Source: Zychaea mexicana (Eukaryota > Mucoromycota > Mucoromycetes > Mucorales > Lichtheimiaceae). From it: a DNA stretch of 64,000 nt. A program made the position numbers and the translations under genes. Below are positions 24,460-35,914 of this stretch, piece by piece. The stretch covers positions 1 through 64,000 of the forward strand of contig NW_026516733.1 in the NCBI RefSeq assembly GCF_025766255.1, written 5' to 3'. The notes beneath the pieces were generated by a model, which saw only the letters and a list, made by a program, of their open reading frames with translations, had not been told where the DNA came from and did no database searches. The number at the start of each line of letters is the position of its first letter. Within the stretch, counting starts at the first letter, position 1.

Positions 24460-24641
24460 ATGATCAGGTCATTGCTTGTGCTGGCTATTGTCATAATTTT
24501 TTTGATGATCGGCAGATTCAGTGGTCCGCCCTGAAAGAAAATTTGCAATATATACCAGTGGGAATGTGGTCATATACTCCGGCAGCCGATCGTGAACCTT
24601 CGGGTGCATGTGATGCCAACGGTATATGTTGGGATAATTAA
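24460..24641 (+). pseudogene. Possible small secreted protein gene, interrupted by a frameshift in a T-run
   Basis: An ATG at 24460 opens MIRSLLVLAIVIIF, which resembles a secretion signal, then runs out of frame in a run of seven T (24497-24503). In the shifted frame a coding-like segment follows: QIQWSALKENLQYIPVGMW, then SYTPAADREPSGACDANGIC, ending WDN and a stop at 24639-24641. A change of one T would fuse them into about 60 residues. A TATA-like box sits at 24365 and AT-rich DNA follows the stop. It could be an error in the sequence, a recent pseudogene, or two exons joined by an intron that I could not resolve with correct phase. No family was recognised. Confidence 0.35.
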
Positions 24642-25074
24642 AACGAACTTTTTTTTTTACACAAATAAGAAAATGATAAACAAAATAAAAAATATATATT
24701 TCTTTTTCGCACTCTTCTTATAAACGTTTTACCGCTTTTGCCTCGCCTTTTTTTTATGTGCACGACAAGTTCCTTTTTCTTTTTTCGCGAACAAAAAGCT
24801 AATTACTCCCCTCTCCATCCATTCACAGCTCCGTGCTAAACCAAAGCGGGGAACAATGACAGTGGCTCAGTAACACGATCACAACGCGCTTTATCACGCT
24901 TTGGCACTTTTTTTTCACCTTCTGTGATCGCCCAAATTGCCAAAGTAATTGTCAAGAAAAAAATTGTTACCGAGGACCCTCCTTTAGAAAGAGGTTATTT
25001 TATAAGAGACAACGCTAGAGCATACGCCAGCAGACATGTATAATTGCCCAGATCTGTAAATTGGAAAGTTTTTT
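24642..25074. other. AT-rich intergenic DNA
   Basis: Homopolymer-rich A/T sequence, with no gene seen. Confidence 0.5.
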
Positions 25075-25535
25075 TTTTCAGCTGTTCGTCTCTCTCACTC
25101 TTCCTGCACGTAGCTTATCACAACACGATTTTCTTATCATTTTGGTTTTCACCTGGATCGAAAAACCTGCACTGACCATTTGTGATGCGACTGCTTTCAA
25201 AGCGTGATCTCTTGGACCTAACGTCAGTTCAAAGAGGAGAATGCGATAAAGCTCGCGCAAATAGTTCTTATGAATGTTAAACGCGTCGTAAACTCTTTGG
25301 TCTGCTCAAACTCGTTTCTTTTGAGTAGATCGCTGATGACGCCTGTAATATTAAAGTAGTTTGATGTTAGTGAGTAATTTTTATGCCAATGTGGTACGAA
25401 AATATTTGAGGGAAACAATGAGTCGGCAGTGCTAAGGTAAATAATAATGAGAAACACTATATAGATCCCGCTTGCATACTTTGGCTCATGCATAGATACC
25501 TGCTTCATGAAACTAATGAAGTTTGAAGGAGGCAA
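25075..25535 (-). pseudogene. Broken ORF of unknown function
   Basis: Two overlapping minus-strand frames read like one protein across a frame change near 25290: SDLLKRNEFEQTKEF continues as YDAFNIHKNYLRELYRILLF and then ELTLGPRDHALKAVASQMVS. An intron-like ATATTACAG acceptor lies just before the first part. No domain was recognised and no confident start was found. This may be a decayed gene or an exon pair not resolved here. Confidence 0.3.
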
Positions 25536-26643
25536 ATGAACGCCTTCAACTCAACAAGCCATCTATGAAAGGAGTCACCTTGCTCGCCATTTCCTATTTC
25601 TTCTTCTTCTAAATGAACTTGCACCTGATGAATATGTGATTTCAATACTGGATTGGTATTATCATTTCTGTATAAATTGTTCTTATTGTTTTGCTTCTTG
25701 ATTTAAACCATCATCACCTACCATCTAAAAATTTATACACGTATTCACATAAGCTCGACACATCAACCGTAACCATCATCAGGACAAATATGACAGGTAT
25801 TAAGAAAACACACTGGTAATATATACACTTAGGTTTATAAAGGAAAGACCAATAAAGCTATATTGGTTTGTTGTTTAACGCAAGTTCTATCCCATCAAAT
25901 TCTTGTTTTGAGATGCGAGTTTGTTGAGGCCAACATATGAAAACAGATGAATTATGCCAAAATCAGAAATAAGGGTCTGCCTTTATGGATAAATTGGTTC
26001 GTGTCATTTGGATGGAAAGGTTATTGTTAATGATGCTGGTGCTCCCATTGTGGGCGAGGTATCACTATTAGTATTGCTTCCTTTAGTGGTGGCGACAGGA
26101 CATGGCAGCATGTTCCTTTAGCGACCAAGCATCCTATTGAATAGGTGGTATACATAAGGCTGTAATGACGCTATCACGAGGATTGGACACGCTGCTATTA
26201 TACGGAATGGGTTAGTCGATGCTGTTGATACGGAGCGTGCTGCTATACTACTGCCAGCGCTTGCTGACGCATCGTTTCCTTGCATTCTTCCTCTGCTAAT
26301 ATTAATGTTATCGCTAAATTTTGCTGGGATGTGCTGAGGTTGCTGCAGAAGCTTGATCTGGCTGTGTAGCGTAGTTGCATGTAGCTGCTCTAACGAATAC
26401 CGGATGCGTGGGACATCTAGCTAGCATGTGGATTGCGTCGATATGAACCATACTGTTGATCGTGCGTGACAAAGGGGCGATCGCGCAAAAGAAGCATCTC
26501 TTTTGTAATAGATAAACATTCTTCTCACCTTTCACAAACTATAGCTGCGGGAAAAACTTGTCATTTATTATAATATTTACAGATATGAATCGCAATAAAG
26601 TGTACCATAGCAGAGCTCGCACTAGCGCGATAACAATAAAGGT
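25536..26643. other. Intergenic, no gene recognised
   Basis: Short AT-rich frames only. Nothing supported. Confidence 0.4.
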
Positions 26644-27632
26644 TTACCAACGAATCTTTTCTGGAAAATATTCAGCAATCAATTCTTGATAAAACGGTTT
26701 TAATTCCTCGACATCCGGTTCCTTTTCCGCCTTAGAATACAGATCATACTGATTAAATATCTTGACCCACTTCATCATTTCGGTATCAGTTTCACTCAAA
26801 AGCCATGAATAGCTGCCTTCGGTATGACAAGAGTAGAACGAATGGTTTCGGATGATATAGAGTGCTTGAGGAGGTAAGTAATCTTTACATACCATGGCCA
26901 TATATTCGTCGTGACCAAAGCTTAAATGTACTTTGTCCAGTCCGCAGTTGGGTTCGTAGATGCCGTGCTTGGTAGAATAGACCGGATGGTCATAGTCTGG
27001 GTTCTTGACAAAGTATTCTGGGTGGACGATTTTGTTCGAGTATTGACAGCCGACCGGGAAAGTATCGCCAACGACCTATCAGTTGGTGTGAGAAGAGGAG
27101 ATATCAGTACTGCTTTATGCTAGCAGCAAAAGGGTCTTTCTTAAAAATTGTGGGCCAGTGGATGGGATACAGGAGGAACGTTATCTCTTACCGTCCATTG
27201 TGCTTCTCCTTCGAAGAACATGTACTTGCCAAGATCATGGATCAAAGCAACCAAAATCATCCAGCGGGGCTGACCATCACGACGCGCTGCCTCTGCCGAC
27301 TGCAACGCATGAACGGTTTGTGGCAATTCAATGTCGGGATCGCTTTCGTCCACCAGTCCGTTCAAGATTTCCAAAACCTCCCATATGCCCAAGTATGCCT
27401 TGTCCAATTTCCTGTATTTTTCCTTCATGGCTAACACATGGGCTACCGTCTGTTTCTCATGATTTTCCTTGTAAAAGGCAGAAACCGTCGGTTGGGCTTC
27501 CAGAGCGGTTTCATAGTTTCGGAACGCGGCTGTTTCTTTTGACGACTTGTTGCTGCCGTATTTTGTAATAAGGTATTCTTCCCATGCTTCAGTGACTCGA
27601 GCGGCTTCGCTTAGGTTTGAAATGTCTTTCAT
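26644..27632 (-). CDS. Myo-inositol oxygenase
   Basis: The product is a 290-residue cytosolic di-iron enzyme that cleaves myo-inositol with O2 to D-glucuronate. Exons are 27632-27192 and 27075-26644; the intron 27076-27191 is in phase 0. The iron ligands of the family are all present: H108 (TVHAL), H132 and D133 (LIHDLGK), H202 (FGHDEY), H225 (RNHSF) and D258 (NQYDLYSK). Length matches the usual 280-320 residues. The N-terminal 50 residues are the variable part of the family. A TATA-like box lies 72 bases upstream. No other glucuronate or inositol catabolism gene is adjacent, so it is not part of a cluster in this window. Confidence 0.95.
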
Positions 27633-27703
27633 GTTTCAAGAGAGGTAAAAATAAAATTGGTGTGATGGAGAAGAACAAGCCAATAAACAGCGGTACCGCC
27701 TCC

Positions 27704-27711
27704 TTTTTATA
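27704..27711 (-). promoter_or_regulatory. TATA-like box of the inositol oxygenase gene
   Basis: On the minus strand the sequence reads TATAAAAA, about 72 bases upstream of the start codon at 27632. Confidence 0.5.
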
Positions 27712-28996
27712 TGAACCAGAGGAAAAAGTAGCCTGGGAAGATTTTATAGTGTTCCGGCTTTTGTTTGCTATGATGCTTATGATGATATTAGCATGCACGC
27801 GCGCTAAAAGAAAGGAAGAATCAACCGGGTGATGGTGTTTATGTCAAACAAATCATAACTGCCTGATTAGTTACACTGTCGGCCGTCACCAACCGGATAT
27901 TATCGACGTGAAATATCCAACGCATGCTTATCCTTTATAGGAATATCAGCGCCCCTATGTACTTTGCCTGTGTCAATCCGTGTGAAAACAAACATATCGG
28001 TGCATGCCGTATTTAGAGCTTGTCATCCGTAAAAGATATCGGTTGTAACACACATAAAAAATGCGCGAAACACTAAGCCCAATTTGTTCCATATTATCAT
28101 CGTTATTGTAGCTGTCGACCACCTGGCATGGGTGGTGTTCATCCTGAATGCATCGCATAAATAAATACTGGGCTTCAACTTACTACTATCATATATAATA
28201 AGCGTTCAGTTTAGTTCACAAAGAATTGCCGTCACCACCCCTATGCTCTTATGTGATGATTTGCTCGAATATTTGTTTGTAAATGCACTTTTGCGGTCAG
28301 CTGTGTGAGTAATAAGAAGAGACCACTAGTAAAATTGAGCCATTGCACTCAATCTATTAATACCACGACGCTAGATGTGCTTTTTGTGCCAGGTAATCAA
28401 ATACTTTATTGTTGCTGTTATCATTTTTCGCAAGCACCTTGTGATTAGATTTTCTTGGCGCAGCAAGCTATATAGACAAGGCGGCTCAAGAAATGGCACA
28501 CAAACCTTGATTGAAATAGTATTATTCATGCAACATGGTTGATCTCATGTGTTGCTACTTACCAGCGTCGCTGCATACTATAAATTAGAGGAAAAGCACC
28601 ACTCAATTGGAGATAATGGCAATAGAAATTAAAGACATCAGCTAGAATCTAGTGTCGGTTGGTAAAGATGATGACAGTGTATACTTTATGTTGTCTACTA
28701 CTGCCAAGGAACTTATTATTAATGTTACACTATCTGGGCGTAGTCCACCGGCCTTGGCAGTCTCCATAATGGCCAAAGAATCCAGGTTTCTCGCACAGCA
28801 GCCTTTTATCATTATTACTGCTGTTGATATCTCTCATAATCCTATTGATTGTTTCGTTTGGAGTCACAAAAGTCATTGAAAAACGAAGAAAAAAGAAAAG
28901 AACATGGAACAGGTGGAGGAAGTGGCAGGTTTTAAAGCAATTAAGCTAGGTAATAGTAAAGCGGATCGGGCATTGAAACAAGGGCCCCTCTCGGTC
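27712..28996. other. Intergenic between divergently transcribed genes
   Basis: No supported gene. A 75-codon frame at 28652-28879 shows no known motif. Confidence 0.4.
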
Positions 28997-29004
28997 TATA
29001 AAAG
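28997..29004 (+). promoter_or_regulatory. TATA box of the CDC50 gene
   Basis: TATAAAAG occurs 150 bases upstream of the CDC50 start codon and is followed by leader-like sequence without an intact upstream gene. Confidence 0.5.
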
Positions 29005-29146
29005 GGGATCTGCAAAAACCTTTTCGGCGCATTCGGTTGAAATATTTCGCCGTGTTTGCTTTAAAATATTTCGAGCTTCGGTGACACCATATAATCGTTG
29101 TTTTTTACTACCACCACCAATACCACTATTTTTGTTATATTTATAT

Positions 29147-30944
29147 ATGCCTTCACACGAAGCAGCAGATAGTCGAGACGAAACAGAACGTCGCGACGAG
29201 CGTAATATAAACGAAAACGACCTCGACGACGACGGAAATAACAACTCAAGTAGCAGTAATAATAGTCAGGAAGAACAAGAAGAAGAGGAACAGCCAAAAA
29301 AGTCTCGAAAGCCTGTAGGCAAGTCTTGAGTTCTTGTCTTTTTCTTATGGCTATGGAACCCCTAATTAATAAAGGATATGTTGCAATTAGATGGTGCATT
29401 TCGACAGCAACGGCTTCCGGCATGGCAGCCAGTACTTACACCACGCAATGTATTACCAGCATTCTTTATTGTTGGCATTTTATTTCTTCCCATTGGTGGT
29501 CTCTTGTACTGGTCCAATGGCCATGTATGTATAATCGAACAAGAGTTTCAATTTCACTTTAAATATAATACAACAAAGCAAACTCTAATGTCCTTGCTGC
29601 TATTCTCTTTCTTCTTTGTTTGAAAATATAGGTTGATGAGATCATGATCAATTACTCTTACTGCGGGCAGTATGAAAATCCAGTCTATCTAGCGCCAAAT
29701 TTGTACAGTTACTTGATGTCGAAAGAGTTTGACGCCAGCAGTATCGAAGCACCTGCATACCATTATGAAAATGCATCTGAGTTCATGGATCCGGATTGGT
29801 CGAACCCAAACAACCTGACGATCCCACAATGCGTATTGGACTTCACGATCCCTTCTACCATGAAGGGTCCCGTGTACATGTATTATCGTCTTACCAACTT
29901 TTATCAAAACCATCGGCTTTATATCAAGAACTATGATCCTTTCCAATTGCTCGGTAATCGCGTATCGTCAGGAACATTGGAGACTAATTGTGGACCGCTG
30001 GCGAGTCGGGATGGTGGCGTTATTTATCCTTGTGGATTAGTGGCCAATTCCATGTTTAATGGTAAGAGTATATATACATATATTGATAGGTCGGCTTTGG
30101 AGGGTGGGTTGAATGATCATTGCTGTATGCTAAAGAATAATGATAATCAATAGACACGGCATCCAACTTAACATCAGTGACCACCGGAGGAAATTACACG
30201 TTCACAAGAAAGGGCATTGCATGGCCTGAAGACTTTCAAAAATATGGTACCAATACCGACTATGCTGACTCGGAATTGGTTCCTCCACCCAACTGGGCTT
30301 CGCGGTATCCAAATGGGCAATATGATGCAGACCATCCACCACCGAACCTGCACGATATGGAACGGCTGATGGTATGGATGCATATGGCGGCTTTGCCTGA
30401 TTTCCGCAAGATCTGGGCGAGAAATGACAATGACGACCTTCCTGCAGGTCGATGGCGTGTTCATATCGATTTGAGTAAGTGTAACATAAATGTGTATACT
30501 TCCTTTTAAGTGGTTGGTTGGTATGATTTGCTAATCATTGGTACAATAATAGATTTCGAAACGTTACAATACGAAGGCACCAAATGGCTTGTATTGTCAA
30601 CCACTACGCCGCTTGGTGGCCGCAATCCATACATCGGCATCGCATATCTGGCCATTGGTGGATTATGTGTTTTGGTTGGTTTGATCTTTTTATTGGCACA
30701 AATCATCAAACCAAGGTAAATTTATTTTGCTCGGTCGCAATGCACAGAGAAGAAAAACCGACTTTTTTTTATGCTTTGTGTCTGTGTGTGTGTATGGGGG
30801 GCTGATGGTCGCTGATTTAATCAATCAACTAACAACAATAACGTTAATAGAAAACTGGGTGATACCGATTATCTTTCTTGGCATAAGCCCGGTGGCGGCT
30901 TGCCTACCAACAAACGTCGCAAGAACTTGGAAAAGGCTGATTAG
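29147..30944 (+). CDS. CDC50/LEM3 family subunit of P4-ATPase lipid flippase
   Basis: Six exons: 29147-29318, 29391-29524, 29632-30061, 30154-30474, 30553-30715 and 30851-30944, giving 437 residues with consistent phase. Domain order is an acidic Ser/Asn/Glu-rich cytosolic N-terminus, the conserved [11 protein letters not shown] motif, a first membrane helix ([12 protein letters not shown]), a large lumenal loop with Cys (YCGQ, CVLDF, NCGPL, PCGL) and several N-x-S/T sites, a second helix ([19 protein letters not shown]) and a short basic tail. CDC50 proteins are needed for folding, export and activity of phospholipid-flipping P4-ATPases in Golgi, endosome and plasma membrane. The first intron (29319-29390) begins with GC, not GT: only G|GCAAGT keeps the frame into GAFRQQR. 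Everything else is ordinary for the family. Confidence 0.95.
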
Positions 30945-32208
30945 AAAACAGAATGGTATTTTGTGCCATGTACGACAAAGGTCGACAACAAGCAGCTTAA
31001 TACATTAACGGCACGAAAAGGATCCCTTACATTCATCCATCCGCTAAATCCCCTTTTTGCTCGCTAAACTCCTTCCCCTTCTTATTCACAACACGCGCTT
31101 TTTCTGCTTCAACCATCCATATTCTTATTGTTCATTAGTATTCCTGCTGTCAATTGTTTGTCTTTTTTTCTAAAAAAAAATATTTTAGTTCGTTTCTTCT
31201 GGCAGAATTCCGCTCCAAATTTTTGATTTTACGTATCATTATAGACATCTTGGACTATATTAGTTATCAAGTTAGTATGTGCAAATGATAGGATGCGAGT
31301 AGGTTGTCAAGAATTATAACAGCAGCAGTAGGGGGGGAATGATTTGTCATGCGGCTACTACTTAGTGGTCCAGTAAGCTGCTATGCTTGTTACGTATCAT
31401 GCTACGTTGTGGTAAGCATCCAAAATTTTAACAAGACCTCGTTCTTTAGCCTCGATGTTAACAATGCAAAAGCATGATATAAAAAATCTTATGCTGTATC
31501 CCCTTATCCCTTGTTTTTCCTCGCACATGATGTGCACATAACATAATGCACAGATGCGTCATACCATACATATATCGCTTGAGTTTTTACTTTGAGCTTT
31601 TTGCTGTTTGGTAACGAGACAGACAGTCTACAATGTATAGAGTCCGATGTAGGGATGGTAATGCAGTGGAGCCCGATGGTGTAACAATAAACATGTGTGT
31701 GACAGGTGTTGGTTTATCAAGTAGATCTTTTTTTTTATTCGATGCTCTGTGTGTGCATCATAAAGCTTGATTGCTGATAAGTGCTACTGTCTTTCTTTCC
31801 AACAAGAAATGAACCCAAGAGAGAGGTGGCTGAAAACAAACCCCAAAAAAAGAATCAATGCATCCGACGCATGTGTGTTTATACAGTCCTTGCAGCGTGT
31901 TGCTTGTTTCAAGCACACACACTCTCTTTTTCACCAGTTCAAGTAAACCTCTCGAGTAAGAAAGGGGGAAGTGCTTGGATGCAAAGGCTGAGGGAATTGA
32001 ATAGGAGGCTTTTTTCATTCACATAGACTATTTGCTCTTTCTTTCTTTTACTTTTCACCTAACTCACTTTCTATTACTTTACGTTACTTTCTCCTCCGAC
32101 TGTTTGCTAGCACGTAGACCCCCCTCGTCACACTCGTAGCGGATGAAAGAATAATATACCCTCAGTGGTTGACGGTCAGCGAAATATAATCCATAATAAC
32201 CATCGAAC
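30945..32208. other. Intergenic region
   Basis: Probable 3' UTR of CDC50 and promoter of the Atg22-like gene. No other gene was recognised; the paired frames near 31758-32026 are low-information and sit on opposite strands. Confidence 0.45.
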
Positions 32209-34625
32209 ATGTTTTCAGCAGTGTCTTATTTTGACTGGAATCGAATCTTGACATTGAATCGAGAGTATCCGACGGACGAGGAAGTAAAAAGCAGCGGCGA
32301 GACGATTCCGGATTGGGATAAAGTTCCGCAAACAACGGCATGGGAGCGATGGGCCTATTATTTTTATTAGCAAGTAAAAGAAAAAGAGGGGCGGGTGGGG
32401 CGACGATGAATCAAGCATAGCAGACGGAATAGAGTTAGAACGAGCGAGCAAGTTACTAATCCATCTTTCATCTAGTAACGGGGTATGTGTTCGACTTGCT
32501 TTACTTGTAAACAGTAGGCGAATATCGCTTGATCGACTAAAATGTAAACCACCCAATACATAAACGCGTATACAGAACAATGGAGTAAGCTTATATGTAC
32601 ATCTTATGCAAAAGAGAAAAGTATACTGCCATTTGCTAAAAATAAATAATGGTCCTCTCGTTATCAAACACAACAACAAAGATCAACTATTACAGCTATG
32701 TGCCCAATGTGATACAATACCTAACCGCGGAAAATGGATGGGATCCGAGCCAGGGTCCTCAGGGTGCAGTTCCGTGCGGTGAGAGCACATCGTGCGAGGT
32801 CCGTCTAGGCGGCTCCACGATCAGTGTGGACAGTCTGATTCTCTTGTACAATGGGCTAAACGCATTGATCCAGGCATTGGTATTGACGACCATAGGTAGA
32901 AAAAACATCACTTTTTCAATTTTGTTACTGGAGAAAACTCCACTCACTCTCATCATTGTCGTCGTCAAACAGGTTCACTAGCGGATTACGGTAACAACAG
33001 CCACAACATCCTACTCGTCGTGACAATCATTTCCTGTGCAGCCCAAATTGCATTTTTGGCATTCAACGAAGACGCTAGCCAATACTGGGGTGTTCCCTTC
33101 TTGGTTGCCTTGGTCTTCCAAGTCTCGTACGGTGCTTCGTTGGTGTTTTATTGGGCCATTTTCCCTTCCTTGGCCGTCAACGATCCCAAAGTCCGAGCAG
33201 CGAAACGAAACCCACATGTCAGTCAAGAAGAATATGCGGTGATTGAGTCCTTTTGTCGAAACCATATTTCTACGATATCCACTGCTTGGTCCAACATTGG
33301 TTTTTTTGTCATTTCTACTCTGAATATCATCATTGGCAATGCTTTGGCCATTCGCTATAATGTGTCCTGGGATGAAGTGCCTCAGTATGGTAACTCGATT
33401 TATAGTGCCATGTGTGGTGCTTATTGGCTGCTCTGTGGGATACCGTGGTTCATCGTGCAGAAAAAGAGACCAGGGCCGCCGTTGCCTGCGGATGCCAATT
33501 ACTTCACTTATGGATGGAAAACACGTAACTACGTCTTCTTCTCCATTCTCATGTATACAAAGAGCCGCTTAAAGCAGAATACTAAACAGTATGCATGTAT
33601 GTAATGTATAGTGGGCCTAGCGATAAAAGAATATCGACGGTTGCCACAAACATTCCTGTTCCTTGGTGCCTATTTCTTATTGAACGACGCTGTCTCGAGC
33701 ATGAACAGTGTGACACAGGTGCTGACGGTCAGTTTGACGAACTACGATGGGTTGATGCAAACTTATCTCTCTCTTGTCCAAGCCGTTTGTTCCATCATTG
33801 GCTGCTTTTTATTTTTGCATGTTCAAAAGCGGTTTCACCTCTCGACAAAGACCATGCTGCAGATCTCGACTGGGTTTACGGCTATCATGCCCATTTGGTG
33901 CTGTATTGGGATCTGGAGTCCCACCATCGGGTTTCGTACCCAGGCTGAATTGTGGATTTATAACGCTTGGGTAAAAATAACTTTTCTACATATCGGAACT
34001 GCAAAAAATATTAAAGAGAGAGACTTTTTATCATGTAGTTTGGTATCTTTACTGCGCCATTCTATGCTTATTCTCAGACTTTGATGTAAGTGCATTGTTG
34101 GCATACCACTATTAATGGATGCGATGTAAAAAGTTTATATAGATAGCAAGAAACATTATTGCTAACAACAGACGAAACCCGCTTACTAGGTCCGAGTTAG
34201 TCCCCATCGGCAAAGAAAACATGTTCTTCTCCCTCTTTGGGATTGTTTCCAAAGTGGCCCAATTCTTTGGCCCTGCATTAATCGGAGGCGTGGTTGCAGC
34301 CACGAAAAACACACGTATTGGGTTCATTTTATGTGCCGTGGCCAATGTTTTACCCTTGATTGTTGTTGCTGCGATTAATATGGAACGGGCGGAGGTACGA
34401 GTGAAAGTGTATGAGGAACAGGAACGACGGAAATCGGAAACCAGTGTGGATGAACTTTTACAACATGGCCATCATCATAATTCGGACGACGATGACGACG
34501 ACGACCAAGTTGTACATGAAGAAGTCTTTTATCTACCCCAACAGCAACCATCATTATCATCCGTGACACCCTCATCGAATCATCCAAAGTCGTCGGATGG
34601 ATATCAAGGAGGCTATGGGTTCTGA
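32209..34625 (+). CDS. Atg22-like vacuolar amino acid effluxer (MFS-type)
   Basis: Eight exons: 32209-32369, 32476-32482, 32576-32584, 32682-32895, 32973-33524, 33612-33970, 34039-34085 and 34190-34625; the total of 1785 nt gives 594 residues. Exons 2 and 3 are only 7 and 9 nt. With them the protein reads WAYYFYYNG-NNG-INYYSYVPN, matching my recollection of the YY.GN.G pattern of Atg22-type transporters; without them an in-frame TAG is met. Other family motifs are EYRRLPQTFLFLGAYFLLND and GKENMFFSLFGI, with about 12 hydrophobic segments. The C-terminal tail is hydrophilic, with His and Asp runs. By family it releases amino acids from the vacuole after autophagic breakdown. The first intron starts GCAAGT. 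Exon 4 uses an AAG acceptor, the weakest point of the model. Confidence 0.88.
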
Positions 34626-35076
34626 AACGGCAACATAATAATTTGTACATTGTAAATATTACTTAATACTACTACTTACTACCACTACTACTATACTACT
34701 AGCTAGTAATTGCAATTTTTTGGCGTATCTTTCCATTGTTTTATTATTATTATTAATATGATGATGATGACGATACTACTATTTTCCTTTAAGAAAGAGA
34801 AGGAAAGGGATGGGGGGCATAAAAAAGAGTTGAATATTTACAGCGACAGAAAAGAGAAAAAGAAAAAAAACGAATGTGAGTGTGAGTGAATGTATGATAG
34901 CTAGAACATGATAGCTTTTGTTTTTTCTTTCTGTAGAGCACAAAGAACGTTAAGCAAAATGAGACACGAAGGGAGAGCAAAGATGGAGTAAAGGGGAGAC
35001 GGTCGAGGAAATAGAAAGGAAATGTTATGGAATTAGAAAGCAAATGAGTACCCAAATAAAAGGAGTGAAGCAAAAA
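34626..35076. other. Short convergent intergenic region
   Basis: Contains trinucleotide-rich DNA (TAC/ACT runs at about 34660-34705, ATT and ATG runs at 34741-34775) between the convergent Atg22-like and bZIP genes; probably both 3' UTRs. Confidence 0.5.
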
Positions 35077-35881
35077 TTAGGCCATGGAGATCATCTGTTG
35101 TCTCTTCAACTTGTCACACAAAGGCAAGTAGTGCTGAGCAGGCGTTTCGAGATGAGGATAGCGTTCAATCACATAATCGTAGACGAAGCGACAGAATTGA
35201 CGTTGAATCCAGTTTAGCGGACAATTTTCTGGCAACTCGTTTGCTTTTCTTGGTCGTTGCCCTTCTTCTTCTTCTTCCACGTCAGGGTTCCAGTCATCCA
35301 AACTGTAATCCATACGGAACTGTTGTGCTTCCCACATCAATCGGAACTCTTCGCCGGTCAAGATGCCTTTCTTGTTTGAGTTTAGGCTTGAGATCTTGGG
35401 ACCAAAGATTAGATCGTTGGCAAGGAAACGAGGAATCAAGTCGCTGCTGTCGTCGTCAAGAGGGGCACCGGTAGAAGATGGAGACGGTGGTGCTAACAGC
35501 TTTGCATTGGAACACAAGTCCTTGGTGGTCATGGTCATGGTGTGACCAAGGACGATCGACATGAGCGCGGGTGCTAAAAGTGGATATTTTCGGAACAGTT
35601 GATTGGCTGGCATGTCTGTTGCTGCTGTTGCCTCGTCTCGTTCCTTTTCCAAAATCGCCCGGAGGTCCCAATCGGGCATCACTGCATGCGCTAGATAGGT
35701 GTTGTGGTAATGCTGGTGTGGCTGTGGTTGTTGCTGAAGATGCTGTTGCTGCTGCTGCTGTTGCCGCATATAATGAGGATGATGCTGGGGAAATTGATGC
35801 TGTTGCTGTTGCTGTTGTAGATGTTGTACTGGATACGGATAGTACTGCTGCAATTGTTGTTGCTGCTGCTGCTGCAATAAG

Positions 35882-35914
<33 letters not shown>

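Noticed and set aside
28904..29146. Upstream extension of the CDC50 reading frame starting at 28904
   Set aside because: The TATA box at 28997 lies inside it, and the N-terminus from 29147 is typical of the family, so 29147 is the better start.
32676..32700. Acceptor tattacag at 32693 for Atg22 exon 4
   Set aside because: It would need a phase-2 upstream exon and lose the YNGNNG motif; the AAG acceptor at 32680-32681 keeps phase with the two micro-exons.
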